A stretch of DNA of 64,000 nt from Abyssalbus ytuae (GCF_022807975.1 NZ_CP094358.1:2666001-2730000); one strand, 5' to 3'. Shown: positions 34,864 through 44,506, counted from the first letter of the stretch. The notes: a model not told the origin generated them from the letters alone. Numbers and translations: made by a program.

Positions 34864-36891
34864 TTCAATTAAACCGGCTCTTCTTAACAGGGCTTCAGGT
34901 TGAGGCTCCTTACCACGAAAACGTTTGTACAGTTCCATAGGGTTTTCGGTCCCACCTTTAGAAAGTACATTTTCTTTAAATTTGGTAGCTACTTCTTTAT
35001 TAAACACCCCTTTTTCCTTAAATAATTCAAAAGCATCGGCATCTAAAACTTCTGCCCATTTATAGCTGTAATAACCGGCAGAGTAACCACCCTGAAATAT
35101 ATGTGAAAAGGAAGTGCTCATACAGGTTTGAGGGTTGTCAGGATATAAATCGGTTTTTTCAAAAGCCAGTTTTTCATGCTCTTTTACATTGTTAATATTA
35201 GTAGGGTCAATGCCATGCCAGTTCATATCCAGCAGGCCAAAACTTATTTGCCGTATGGTGGCAAGGCCCTGCATGAAGGTAGAAGAATCTTTTATTTTTT
35301 TAATATACTCCATAGGGATGGTTTCCCCTGTTTCATAATGACGAGCAAAAAGTTCCAGTGCCTCCTGTTCATAACACCAGTTTTCTAAAACCTGACTTGG
35401 TAGCTCTACAAAATCCCAGTAAACACTTGTGCCGCTTAAACTTGGATAAGTGGTATTTGCCAACATACCGTGTAGTGCGTGTCCAAATTCATGAAACAAG
35501 GTAGTAACTTCATTAAAAGTCAATAATGAGGGTTTGGTTGGAGTTGGCTTGGTGAAATTACATACAATAGAAATATGAGGACGCTCATTTTTATCATTTT
35601 TAATATACTGATGTTTGTATGAGGTCATCCACGCGCCGTTTCTTTTTCCCGCCCGGGGATGAAAATCTGCGTAGAGTACAGAGATGAATTCACCCGCTTC
35701 ATTAATTACCTTATACGTTTTAACATCGGCATGGTATTTATCTATATCGTTAATTTCTTCAAACTTTAAACCGTATAACTTACCGGAAATTTCAAAAACC
35801 CCGTTTATAACGTTTTCCAGTTTAAAGTAAGGTTTTAACTTTTCATCATCCAGGTCAAAAAGTTTTTGTTTCAGTTTTTCGGTATAAAAGGCAGCATCCC
35901 ATTTTTGTAATGTATCGATATTATGAAGTTCTCCGGCAAATTTTTCAAGCCGGGCAAATTCTTTTTCGGCTGCCGGTTTTGATTTTTTAAGTAAATCTTC
36001 AAGAAAGTTGTTTACCGTTTCCGGAGTTTCTGCCATTCGTTCTTCCAGGATAAAATGAGCATGGGTTTTATACCCTAACAGGTTGGCTCTTTCGTGGCGG
36101 AGTTTTACTATTTTTAAAACAATTTCCCGGTTGTCCAGATTGTCATTATGAAAACTTTTGCTGCTAAATGCAAGATGCATTTTTTTTCTTAGCTCCCTGT
36201 TATCGGCATAAGTCATAAAAGGTATATAACTGGGATAGTTTAATGTAAAAACCCATCCTTCTTTTTTCCGGCTGTCAGCTTCGGCGGCGGCGGCTTCAAC
36301 AATTCCTTCTGGCAAACCGCTCAGATTGTTTTTATCTGTTATATGAAGTTCATACTTGTTGGTTTCCGCCAAAACATTTTCACCAAACTTCAGGCTTAAT
36401 TTTGAAAGTTCCTTATCAATTTCCCTAAGCCTGTTTTTTTTGTTATCGGGAAGGTTGGCCCCGTTTCGCGAAAAATTTTTATACTTTTTGTCCAGTAAGG
36501 TTTTTTGTTCTTCGGTTAAATTTAAACTTTCCCGCAAGTCATACACGAACTTAACTTTTTCAAATAGTTTTTTGTTTAAACGGATATCGTTGCTGAATTC
36601 AGAAAGCAGTGGGGATACCTCCTGAGCTATTTTTTGTATTTCGTCATTGGTTTCGGCACTGTTTAAGTTAAAAAACAACGAAGTTATCCTGTCCAATTGC
36701 TCTCCTGCAAAATCTAAAGTTTCAATGGTATTGCTAAAATCCGGGGTAGCTTCATTTGCAGTAATTTCGTTTATTTCGGCCCGGGTTTTTTCAATTTCGC
36801 TTTTTATTGCAGGCAAAAAGTGAGAGGATTCTATCTCCGAAAATGGTGCCGTATTGAATTTGTTAGAGAAGTTTTTATTTAAAATATTCAT
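34858..36891 (-). CDS. M3 family metallopeptidase (Dcp/oligopeptidase A-like)
   Basis: This 677-aa enzyme has the zinc motif HEFGH (467-471) in FHEFGHALHGML with the third ligand glutamate expected in the VELPSQVLENW segment. The rest has the all-helical M3 pattern (N-terminal part about 1-220). The length fits dipeptidyl carboxypeptidase or oligopeptidase A. It has no signal peptide, so acts in the cytoplasm on oligopeptides. It stands alone, with a palindromic terminator that overlaps the stop. Confidence 0.95.
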   Translation of the reverse strand: MNILNKNFSNKFNTAPFSEIESSHFLPAIKSEIEKTRAEINEITANEATPDFSNTIETLDFAGEQLDRITSLFFNLNSAETNDEIQKIAQEVSPLLSEFSNDIRLNKKLFEKVKFVYDLRESLNLTEEQKTLLDKKYKNFSRNGANLPDNKKNRLREIDKELSKLSLKFGENVLAETNKYELHITDKNNLSGLPEGIVEAAAAEADSRKKEGWVFTLNYPSYIPFMTYADNRELRKKMHLAFSSKSFHNDNLDNREIVLKIVKLRHERANLLGYKTHAHFILEERMAETPETVNNFLEDLLKKSKPAAEKEFARLEKFAGELHNIDTLQKWDAAFYTEKLKQKLFDLDDEKLKPYFKLENVINGVFEISGKLYGLKFEEINDIDKYHADVKTYKVINEAGEFISVLYADFHPRAGKRNGAWMTSYKHQYIKNDKNERPHISIVCNFTKPTPTKPSLLTFNEVTTLFHEFGHALHGMLANTTYPSLSGTSVYWDFVELPSQVLENWCYEQEALELFARHYETGETIPMEYIKKIKDSSTFMQGLATIRQISFGLLDMNWHGIDPTNINNVKEHEKLAFEKTDLYPDNPQTCMSTSFSHIFQGGYSAGYYSYKWAEVLDADAFELFKEKGVFNKEVATKFKENVLSKGGTENPMELYKRFRGKEPQPEALLRRAGLIEK

Positions 36892-37028
36892 TTTTTCTTG
36901 ATTATTTACATTTTATCGGTTAAATTTGATTTTAATCGATGATATCATACATTTCATCCGGTTGACTAAGTAATCAATATAAGATCAAAATACACGTATA
37001 AAACCTACTATTAGCTATGCGTTTTTAT

Positions 37029-37056
37029 AAATAGACTTTGCCCCCAAAGTCTATTT
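37029..37056 (-). terminator. Hairpin terminator of purE
   Basis: A perfect 12-bp stem (37029-37040 with 37045-37056) with a 4-nt loop. It contains the purE stop (37051-37053) in its 5' arm on the minus strand. Confidence 0.75.
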
Positions 37057-37536
37057 TTTTATGCTTTCAGCTCCCTTTATTACTTTTTCTTTTAGTCCTT
37101 CTTTGTAAAGAATTACTTTATCCAATACACATTTATCATGGCTACCAATAATTTGTGCGGCCAAAATTCCTGCATTTTTTGCCCCGTTGAGTGCAACGGT
37201 AGCTACAGGGACACCGCCGGGCATTTGAAGGATGGATAAAACAGAATCCCAGCCATCTATGGAATTGCTGCTTTTTACGGGAACTCCTATTACAGGAAGG
37301 GGGGAAAGGGAAGCTACCATACCTGGCAAATGGGCTGCGCCACCTGCCCCGGCTATGATTACTGAGAAACCTTTTATATGGGCGTTTTTTCCGAAATCGA
37401 ACATTTTTTCGGGGGTACGGTGGGCAGAAACTATATCGCTTTCTACTTCAATATCAAAACCCTTTAAAATATCTATGGCTTCCTGCATAACGGGAAGATC
37501 ACTTGTACTTCCCATAATAACTGCTACTTTGGACAT
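37051..37536 (-). CDS. purE: N5-carboxyaminoimidazole ribonucleotide mutase
   Basis: This 161-aa enzyme moves the carboxyl of N5-CAIR to C4 in purine synthesis. It has IMGSTSDLPVM (substrate loop), SAHRTPEKM, IAGAGGAAHLPGMVAS and GVPVKS, all diagnostic of class I PurE. It is 2 bp downstream of a Doc toxin gene, which separates it from purK. It must thus be transcribed through the toxin-antitoxin pair unless internal promoters exist. The stop lies within the terminator stem. Confidence 0.97.
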   Translation of the reverse strand: MSKVAVIMGSTSDLPVMQEAIDILKGFDIEVESDIVSAHRTPEKMFDFGKNAHIKGFSVIIAGAGGAAHLPGMVASLSPLPVIGVPVKSSNSIDGWDSVLSILQMPGGVPVATVALNGAKNAGILAAQIIGSHDKCVLDKVILYKEGLKEKVIKGAESIKK

Positions 37537-37538
37537 AA

Positions 37539-37913
37539 TTACTTTTTTATATGTGTGATTATCCAGTTTTTAATTTTTTCAAAATTCAATTCACCCTTTG
37601 AGGCACTTATAACAAAATTGTACTTTTCGTCTTCAGTTGCCTCTATTTCTATTCCGTTTTCCGTCAACATTATTCTCAGGAAGGCATAGGCTACTCTTTT
37701 GTTCCCATCAATAAAAGGATGATTAAGAATAATACTTTCAAAAATTGCTGCTGACTTGTCAATTGCAGAAGGATATAAATCATTTCCATCAAAAGTTTGA
37801 AAAGGTCTGTTTAATGCCGATAAAAGGAGATTTTCATCTCGGATGCCACTTGTGCCACCGGAGAATTTTATAATTATTTCATTGAGTTCAAGAGCTAATT
37901 TTGCAGATATCAT
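37539..37913 (-). CDS. doc: Doc/Fic-family toxin
   Basis: This 124-aa protein has the Fic-family motif HPFIDGNKR (65-73), in which the lysine and the small size match Doc, a kinase of elongation factor Tu, more than AMPylating Fic. The typical GTSGIRDENLLLSAL start and NGIEIEATEDE C-terminus are seen in Bacteroidota type II death-on-curing proteins. The ATG overlaps the stop of a 59-aa upstream ORF (ATGA), the expected antitoxin. It sits inside the purK-purE operon, 2 bp before purE. Confidence 0.9.
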   Translation of the reverse strand: MISAKLALELNEIIIKFSGGTSGIRDENLLLSALNRPFQTFDGNDLYPSAIDKSAAIFESIILNHPFIDGNKRVAYAFLRIMLTENGIEIEATEDEKYNFVISASKGELNFEKIKNWIITHIKK

Positions 37914-38089
37914 TGAGCAAGCTTTTTGAATAAATTCTCTTCTTCCTCCATAAGCTGCATTAAAATTTCTTTTCTTTTATGGTCTTTAGCTTTGAGATCA
38001 TTCAAAAACAGAAGGGTTTCGTCCAAATTTTCATCGGACAACGATTCAATAATTTTTTTTAATGTTTTTTTCTTTTCAAAAACCGTCAT
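37910..38089 (-). CDS. Putative 59-aa antitoxin of Doc
   Basis: A 59-codon frame starts at the ATG 38089 and ends TGA at 37910-37912, overlapping the doc ATG by 4 bp. The product is highly charged and helical (KKTLKKIIESLSDENLDE, LLFLNDLKAKDHKRKE, LMEEEENLFKKLAQ), in the style of small antitoxins paired with Doc in this phylum. No Phd/YefM motif is evident. Assignment is by position, size and overlap. It begins 32 bp downstream of purK. Confidence 0.75.
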   Translation of the reverse strand: MTVFEKKKTLKKIIESLSDENLDETLLFLNDLKAKDHKRKEILMQLMEEEENLFKKLAQ

Positions 38090-38121
38090 ACAAAAACTTA
38101 TAAATCAAAAATAAGAATTAA

Positions 38122-39276
38122 TTACTTACTAATTACTTTTATTGTGTTTTTTACCCTTTCGGCAATCTTTCTTGCTTCATTTATATCTTTATTTACAATG
38201 GTTACATGCCCCATTTTTCTAAAAGGACGTGTTTTACGTTTACCGTAAATATGAGGAGTTACCCCTTCCATTTGCATTATTTCTTCCATGTTTTCATACA
38301 CCACATCGCCTTCATAACCTTCTTCTCCTACCAGGTTTACCATAATACCACCCACTTTACTGTCAGTTTTTCCTAACGGCAGGTTTAATATGGCCCTTAT
38401 ATGTTGTTCAAATTGATTGGTATAACTGCCTTCTATGCTGTAATGCCCGCTGTTATGTGGGCGCGGGGCTACTTCATTTACTAAAATTTCATCATTTTGG
38501 GTTTGAAACATCTCAACTGCCAAAAGGCCTGTATGGTTAAAGGCCTGCGAAACTTTTAAAGCTATCAGCTGGGCTTTTTTAGCTGTTTCTTTATCTATGC
38601 GGGCAGGGCAAATTACATATTCCACCTGGTTAGCTTCCGGATGAAACTCCATTTCTACCACGGGGTAAGTAGCTACGTGCCCGCTCACATTTCTTGCTAC
38701 TATTACCGCAAGTTCATTCTTAAAAGGGATCATCTCTTCTGCAATACACTCTACATTAGGAAGCCCCTCCAGGTCGGAGTAGGTTTTAACTATTTTAACC
38801 CCCTGGCCGTCGTAACCAAATTGAGTACTTTTCCATACAAAAGGAAATTGCAGGCTCCCGTGGTTTATGGCTGTTTCAATTTCTTCGGTATAGGCAAACC
38901 GGGAAAACGGGGCAGTGGGAATATTGTGATCTACATAAAAAAGTTTTTGTTTTCCTTTGTTTTGAATGGTGCGTAATGTTTTGGCCGACGGATAAACTTT
39001 TACTCCTTCTTTTTCAAGTTTTTCCAAAGCATCAACGTTTACATTTTCAATTTCTATAGTTAAAACATTTACTTTCTTTCCAAAATTGTAAACGGTTTCA
39101 AAATCAAGCAAGTCACCTTTATAAAATTCATTACAGGCAATTTTACAGGGAGCTTCATCACCCGGATCCAAAACTAATGTGTAAATATCAAACTTTCTGG
39201 TTTCGTAAAGGAGCATCTTTCCTAATTGCCCTCCTCCTAATATTCCAAGTTTAAAATCGGAAGAAAAATAGTTCAT
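38122..39276 (-). CDS. purK: N5-carboxyaminoimidazole ribonucleotide synthase
   Basis: This 384-aa ATP-grasp enzyme makes N5-CAIR from AIR, ATP and bicarbonate. It shows GILGGGQLGKML at the N-terminus, FPFVWKSTQFGYDGQGVKI for the ATP-binding lysine region, and EVAPRPHNSGHYSIE near 260. The length is normal. It heads an operon purK-antitoxin-doc-purE. In most relatives purE and purK are adjacent, so the toxin pair looks inserted. Confidence 0.97.
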   Translation of the reverse strand: MNYFSSDFKLGILGGGQLGKMLLYETRKFDIYTLVLDPGDEAPCKIACNEFYKGDLLDFETVYNFGKKVNVLTIEIENVNVDALEKLEKEGVKVYPSAKTLRTIQNKGKQKLFYVDHNIPTAPFSRFAYTEEIETAINHGSLQFPFVWKSTQFGYDGQGVKIVKTYSDLEGLPNVECIAEEMIPFKNELAVIVARNVSGHVATYPVVEMEFHPEANQVEYVICPARIDKETAKKAQLIALKVSQAFNHTGLLAVEMFQTQNDEILVNEVAPRPHNSGHYSIEGSYTNQFEQHIRAILNLPLGKTDSKVGGIMVNLVGEEGYEGDVVYENMEEIMQMEGVTPHIYGKRKTRPFRKMGHVTIVNKDINEARKIAERVKNTIKVISK

Positions 39277-39442
39277 GTGGTTATTAAAGTGTTTTTGACA
39301 AAAATACGCTTAATTTTATAACTTTCAGTATGGGTTAAAACGGCAGGAGGGGAGAAGGTAGATTTATTGACACGTATGCGGGGGTGTAAACGGACACCTG
39401 TCATTGGATAGCTGTTTAATTACAAATTGATATACTTTGACC

Positions 39443-39629
39443 ATGCTTATCAAACACCCTGATGACTACGCTTATCAGCCATCCTGATGATTATGCTATC
39501 GGACACCCTGATACCATGCTATCAGTCATCCTGATACTATGCTATCGGACACCCTGATACCATGCTATCAGCCATCCTGATACTATGCTATCGGACACCC
39601 TGATACTATGCTATCGGATATCCTGATAA
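39443..39629 (+). repeat. Eight tandem units of 23-25 bp with an imperfect hairpin in each
   Basis: Units start at 39443, 39468, 39493, 39516, 39539, 39562, 39585 and 39608; the first two are 25 bp, the rest 23 (the last cut at 22). The core alternates ATGCTATCGGACACCCTGAT and ATGCTATCAGTCATCCTGAT. TATCAG/CTGATA form a 6-bp stem around a 5-nt loop in the second type; the first type pairs with a G-T wobble. A related 23-bp array occurs at 48426-48540. The unit length is not a multiple of three, so it is not coding. Confidence 0.92.
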
Positions 39630-39763
39630 AAAATATAGCACAAGGAAGAGCTAAAAGCAATTTACGAGACCTTTAGAGCGAAAATATTCTGCATTTGTAT
39701 AAACCGGTGGGGTGGCTTATGAGGGATTTCGGCTTCAAATGGTAAATGGTAAATCATATTTTA

Positions 39764-39771
39764 TATCTTTG
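39764..39771 (+). promoter_or_regulatory. Putative -7 element of hpt-adk
   Basis: TATCTTTG, a perfect TAnnTTTG match, 24 bp before the TTG start. No clear -33 TTG. Confidence 0.45.
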
Positions 39772-39794
39772 TTTTTTTAAATCTATTAGCAGGG

Positions 39795-40901
39795 TTGATA
39801 AAACTTCACGACAAATATTTTGAGCCTTACATTTCGGCTACCGAGATTGACAAAGCTGTTGAGCGTATGGCTGCTGCTATAGCCAAAGATTTTAAGGATG
39901 AAACACCAATTTTTGTTTGTGTTTTAAACGGGGCATTTATGTTTGCTTCCGATCTTATAAAAAAATATCCTCACCCATGTGAAGTAAGCTTTGTAAAATT
40001 AAGTTCTTATCATGGCTTATCGTCCACAGGAATTGTAGAAACCCTGCTCGATGTGCCCGACAGTGTAAAAGGAAGAAGCGTTATTATTCTTGAAGATGTG
40101 ATTGATACGGGCCGTACGGTGAAAGAACTCATTACCATGTTTTCCAACATTAAAGTGAAGCGCTTTAAAATAGCCTCCATGTTTTATAAACCCGATGTAT
40201 ATTCGGGCGAATATAATATTGACTATGTTGGAATTGAAATACCCGATAAGTTTATTTTAGGTTATGGCCTGGACTATTTGGAATTAGGAAGAAATTTACC
40301 GGAAATATATAAATTAAAAGAAAACAGGATGATTAATTTAGTGTTGTTTGGAAAACCAGGCGCAGGCAAAGGAACACAAGCTAACTTTTTAAAAGAAAAA
40401 TACAACCTGAAACACATTTCTACAGGAGATGTTTTTAGATACAACATTAAAAACGAAACAGAATTAGGCAAACTGGCCAAATCTTATATTGATAAAGGAG
40501 ATTTGGTGCCGGATAAAGTAACCATACAAATGTTAAAGGACGAAGTGGAAAAAAATGCCGAAGCCAACGGATTTATATTTGACGGATTTCCGCGAACCAT
40601 AGCACAGGCCGATGCTCTTGATGACCTTTTAAGTTCTAAAGGGATGAAGGTGAACGCTACCATTGCCCTTGATGCAAATGATGAAGTTTTAATTGCACGT
40701 TTGCTGGAACGAGGTAAAGTGAGTGGCCGAACCGATGACCAGGACGAAGAAAAAATAAGAAACAGGTTTGATGAATACAACGAAAAAACGGCTCCTTTAA
40801 AAACATACTATATAAAAGGAGGAAAGTTTCACAGTGTGGATGGTATAGGAAGCATTGAAGAAATAACCCAACGTTTAAGTAAAGTAATAGACAACCTGTA
40901 A
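39795..40901 (+). CDS. hpt-adk: Fused hypoxanthine phosphoribosyltransferase-adenylate kinase
   Basis: This 368-aa protein has two domains. Residues 1-175 are HPRT, with the PRPP loop VIILEDVIDTGRTVKEL (96-112). Residues 179-368 are adenylate kinase: P-loop GKPGAGKGT (186-194), STGDVFR, FDGFPRT and the GRTDDQDE lid region (short-lid). The fusion is typical of Flavobacteriia and couples purine salvage to nucleotide balancing. The start is TTG (39795) with AGCAGGG upstream; no ATG fits. An ATG at M179 (40329), preceded by AACAGG, could give separate Adk. Confidence 0.94.
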   Translation: MIKLHDKYFEPYISATEIDKAVERMAAAIAKDFKDETPIFVCVLNGAFMFASDLIKKYPHPCEVSFVKLSSYHGLSSTGIVETLLDVPDSVKGRSVIILEDVIDTGRTVKELITMFSNIKVKRFKIASMFYKPDVYSGEYNIDYVGIEIPDKFILGYGLDYLELGRNLPEIYKLKENRMINLVLFGKPGAGKGTQANFLKEKYNLKHISTGDVFRYNIKNETELGKLAKSYIDKGDLVPDKVTIQMLKDEVEKNAEANGFIFDGFPRTIAQADALDDLLSSKGMKVNATIALDANDEVLIARLLERGKVSGRTDDQDEEKIRNRFDEYNEKTAPLKTYYIKGGKFHSVDGIGSIEEITQRLSKVIDNL

Positions 40902-40947
40902 AATTAAAAAGGCTTCTTTTTCTACACGATAACAATCCGATTAAAAA

Positions 40948-41946
40948 ATGACTGAAGGTAATTTTGTTGATTATGTAAAGGTGCATATAACCTCAGGAAA
41001 CGGAGGTAAAGGATCTGCACATTTGCACCGTGAAAAATATGTAGCCAAAGGAGGCCCCGACGGTGGCGATGGCGGCAGAGGTGGCCATATAATAATAAAA
41101 GGCAACAAAAACCTGTGGACGTTATATCATTTTAAGTTTAAACAACATTTTAAAGCCGGCCATGGCGAACACGGCAGTAAAAACCGTAGTACGGGTGCCG
41201 ACGGGGAAGATATTTACCTGGAAGTGCCGCTTGGAACAGTAGTGAAAGATACCGATACCGGCGAAACCCTTTTTGAAATTACCGAAGACGGCGAGCAAAA
41301 AATAGTTGCCAAAGGAGGATTGGGAGGAAGAGGCAACTGGCACTTTAAAAGCCCTACCAACCAGACTCCGCGTTACGCCCAACCCGGCATTCCGGGCGAA
41401 GAAAAGAATCTTCTCCTGGAAATGAAAGTTCTGGCCGATGTGGGTTTGGTAGGTTTTCCCAATGCCGGAAAATCCACCTTGCTTTCCGTAATTACGTCGG
41501 CTAAGCCAAAAATAGCCGATTACGAATTTACAACCCTCAAACCTAATCTCGGTATTGTGGAATACAGGGATTTCAGATCGTTTGTAATGGCCGATATTCC
41601 CGGTATTATAGAGGGAGCTGCCGAGGGTAAAGGTCTCGGGCATTACTTTTTACGCCATATTGAAAGAAATTCCGTTTTATTGTTTTTAATCCCTGCCGAC
41701 AGTGTTGATATTTCTAAAGAATATGATATTCTTCTCAACGAACTGAAAAAATACAATCCTGAAATGTTGGATAAAGAGCGGTTGGTAGCCATCTCAAAAT
41801 CTGACATGCTGGATGAAGAGCTTATGGAAGAAATGAAAGAAGAGCTGGATAAAGATATTGATGTTCCGTATTTATTTATTTCTTCGGTAGCACAACAAGG
41901 TATTCAGGAATTAAAAGATAAGCTCTGGAATATATTAAATGAATAA
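40948..41946 (+). CDS. obgE: GTPase Obg/CgtA
   Basis: This 332-aa protein has the glycine-rich N-terminal Obg fold ([31 protein letters not shown]) and then a GTPase domain: G1 [10 protein letters not shown]3 DIPGIIEGA, and a short G4 region. It lacks the C-terminal OCT extension. It supports ribosome assembly and stress control. It follows hpt-adk by 46 bp and is probably co-transcribed. Confidence 0.97.
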   Translation: MTEGNFVDYVKVHITSGNGGKGSAHLHREKYVAKGGPDGGDGGRGGHIIIKGNKNLWTLYHFKFKQHFKAGHGEHGSKNRSTGADGEDIYLEVPLGTVVKDTDTGETLFEITEDGEQKIVAKGGLGGRGNWHFKSPTNQTPRYAQPGIPGEEKNLLLEMKVLADVGLVGFPNAGKSTLLSVITSAKPKIADYEFTTLKPNLGIVEYRDFRSFVMADIPGIIEGAAEGKGLGHYFLRHIERNSVLLFLIPADSVDISKEYDILLNELKKYNPEMLDKERLVAISKSDMLDEELMEEMKEELDKDIDVPYLFISSVAQQGIQELKDKLWNILNE

Positions 41947-42142
41947 TTACCAAAATTCATTTTACGGTAACCGCTCACCCCAATCCTTTAACCACTTATC
42001 ATAAACCCTTTTCTCTTTACAAACCTGCTTATTAGTTTTAGCATGTAAAAATGTTATTGATTTAGTAACAAAATAACATTTGTTTATACTTATTAGTATC
42101 ATTTTCAATTATTCACAGAATGAAAATCATTAAACAGTCATC

Positions 42143-44458
42143 ATGAAAAAACAAAATTTAGCAATTAACAGGATTTTAATTATTGTTCTCTTTACAATGG
42201 GATTTAACTTAAATGCTCAAGATTTCACAGGTTCCTGGAAAGGTACGCTGTCGGTGCAAGGTATGGAAATGCCGTTAATATTTAATATTGAAAAAACAGG
42301 AGGTGAATACAAATCTACAATGGACAGTCCCTCTCAGGGAGCCACAAATATTCCTATGGATGAAACTACGGTAGATAAAAACCAGATAACCATAGGTTTT
42401 AAGCAGGCAGGAATTAAGTACGTGGGCGATATGGAAGGAAATACCATTAAAGGTACCTTTTATCAGGCCGGAATGGAGTTCCCCCTGGTATTGGAAAAAT
42501 CGGAAAAGACTGTTCCCGGCAATCCGGAACTGGTTACTCCTGAAAGCGAATTAACACAACTGGCTTCTTATGATTCCGGTAAATATAAATACACGGTAGA
42601 AGATTATTTTGCCAGGCCTAAAGCAAGAACCTTCAAGTTTTCTCCTAACGGCACTTATATGTCTTATCGTGAAAAAGATGAAAACGGAAAAAGTCATATC
42701 TATGTAAAAAATGTTGAAACAGGTGAAGTAACCCGTGCCATTGAGGAGAAAGAAGAACTCATAAGGGGCTATGGCTGGGCTAATAACAACCGCCTGGTAT
42801 ATACCATGGATAAAGGGGGTAACGAAAATTACCATGTGTATGCCGTTGATACAGACGGGGCAAATCAAAAGGATTTAACTCCTTATGAGGGGGTAAAGGC
42901 AGAAATTATTGAAATGCTGAAGGATGACAAAGACCATATGATCATTTCCCTGAATAAAAACAACCCTCAGATATTCGAACCTTATAAAATAAATATTAAA
43001 ACGGGCGAGATTGAACAACTTTACACCAATGAGGATGCGGCCAACCCCATTGCCAGCTATCTTTTTGATAAAGACGGAAACCTGAGGGGGTTTGCCAAAG
43101 TACAGGACGGGGTAAACATTAACTTTTATTATGCCACAGACGGAAAAAACTATGAGCTTTTGAAAGAACTTAACTGGAAGGATGCTTTTGCGGTTGTAAA
43201 TTTTGATTATTCAACCGAAAACCCTCATGATGCATATGTGGTTTCCAACTTAAACAATGATAAAGCCGAAATATACCTGTATGACTTAAAAGAGGATAAA
43301 ATAATAAAGAAGATATATTTTAATGATAATTATGATGTGGCCAATATTCATATTTCCAATAAGAAAAGAAATTATGAACCGGATTATATTATATATCAAG
43401 GGGAAAAAAGTGTAATTGTACCATTAAGTGATTATTACAAAAAGCTGCATTCTAAATTTGTAAAAGAGTTTGGCGACAAACAATACAGTATAGCCGATTA
43501 TACTGATGATGAAAGCAAATACCTGATATTCATTCAAAGTGATAAGTTATACGGGGTTTACTATTCCTACGATACTGCTAAGGATGAATTTAAATTGCTT
43601 TACAACCTCATGCCGCAGCTTAAAGAAGAGGATATGGCCGAAATGCGGCCTATAACATTCGAAAGCAGGGACGGAGTTACCATTCACGGTTATATAACGC
43701 TACCAAAAGAAGCTATAAAAGGCAAAAAAGTTCCTTTAATAGTAAACCCTCACGGCGGCCCCCAGGGAATAAGGGATTCATGGGGCTTTAACCCCGAGGC
43801 ACAGCTTTTTGCAAGCAGGGGTTATGCTACACTCCAGGTTAACTTTAGAATATCGGGAGGATACGGAAGAAAGTTTTTAGAATCCGGATTTAAGCAAATT
43901 GGCCGTAAAGCAATGGATGATGTGGAAGACGGCGTGCAGTACGTAATAAACCAGGGATGGGCAGATAAAGATAAAATAGCTATTTACGGAGGAAGCCACG
44001 GGGGTTATGCCGTGTTACGCGGACTTACAAAAACACCCGACCTTTATGCATGTGGGGTGGATTATGTAGGGGTAGCTAACCTGTTTACTTTTATGAAAAC
44101 CATACCTCCTTACTGGAAACCTTATTTGAAAATTATAAAAGAAATATGGTATGATGAAGATGTGCAGGAAGAAAAAGTAATTATGGAAGAAGTGTCACCG
44201 GTATACCAAATAGATAAAATCAAAAAGCCTTTGTTTGTGGTACAGGGAGCAAATGACCCCAGGGTTAATATAGATGAGTCTGACCAGATTGTGAGTGCCC
44301 TGCGTAAAAAAGGTTTTGATGTACCTTATATGGTAAGGTATGATGAAGGCCATGGCTTTGGCAAAGAAGAAAACAGGATTGCCATGTATAAAGCTATGAT
44401 GGGCTTTTATGCAAAACATCTTAAAAAACACGAATTCAAAAAGCCCATAAAAAATTAA
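42143..44458 (+). CDS. S9 family prolyl oligopeptidase-type peptidase with extra N-terminal domain
   Basis: This 771-aa exported protein has a signal peptide (ending NLNAQ, about residue 27), then an additional ~100-aa beta domain (FTGSWKGTLSVQGMEMPL, about 28-130) not in standard S9, then a beta-propeller (about 145-470) and an alpha/beta-hydrolase domain with S618 (GGSHGGYA), D705 (NDPR) and H737 (EGHGFG). The extra N-terminal repeat resembles a lipocalin-like DUF. It acts in the periplasm on oligopeptides. A strong terminator follows. Confidence 0.9.
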   Translation: MKKQNLAINRILIIVLFTMGFNLNAQDFTGSWKGTLSVQGMEMPLIFNIEKTGGEYKSTMDSPSQGATNIPMDETTVDKNQITIGFKQAGIKYVGDMEGNTIKGTFYQAGMEFPLVLEKSEKTVPGNPELVTPESELTQLASYDSGKYKYTVEDYFARPKARTFKFSPNGTYMSYREKDENGKSHIYVKNVETGEVTRAIEEKEELIRGYGWANNNRLVYTMDKGGNENYHVYAVDTDGANQKDLTPYEGVKAEIIEMLKDDKDHMIISLNKNNPQIFEPYKINIKTGEIEQLYTNEDAANPIASYLFDKDGNLRGFAKVQDGVNINFYYATDGKNYELLKELNWKDAFAVVNFDYSTENPHDAYVVSNLNNDKAEIYLYDLKEDKIIKKIYFNDNYDVANIHISNKKRNYEPDYIIYQGEKSVIVPLSDYYKKLHSKFVKEFGDKQYSIADYTDDESKYLIFIQSDKLYGVYYSYDTAKDEFKLLYNLMPQLKEEDMAEMRPITFESRDGVTIHGYITLPKEAIKGKKVPLIVNPHGGPQGIRDSWGFNPEAQLFASRGYATLQVNFRISGGYGRKFLESGFKQIGRKAMDDVEDGVQYVINQGWADKDKIAIYGGSHGGYAVLRGLTKTPDLYACGVDYVGVANLFTFMKTIPPYWKPYLKIIKEIWYDEDVQEEKVIMEEVSPVYQIDKIKKPLFVVQGANDPRVNIDESDQIVSALRKKGFDVPYMVRYDEGHGFGKEENRIAMYKAMMGFYAKHLKKHEFKKPIKN

Positions 44459-44478
44459 TTCATATAAAATAGCATTTT

Positions 44479-44506
44479 AAGGGGGAGCATCAGGCTCCCC
44501 TTTTTT
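44479..44506 (+). terminator. Rho-independent terminator
   Basis: GGGGAGC (44482-44488) and GCTCCCC (44494-44500) form the stem core, loop ATCAG, followed by six Ts; flanking A/T pairs extend it. Confidence 0.92.

Larger units (their letters stand above)
39277..39794. other. Intergenic region with tandem 23-bp hairpin repeats (518 bp)
   Basis: No supported gene. 39443-39629 is an array of eight units. A -7 element for hpt-adk lies at 39764-39771. The first 150 bp are not structured that I can see. Confidence 0.7.

Noticed and set aside
39443-39629. CRISPR-like array
   Set aside because: The units are contiguous with no variable spacers, and no cas gene is in the window.
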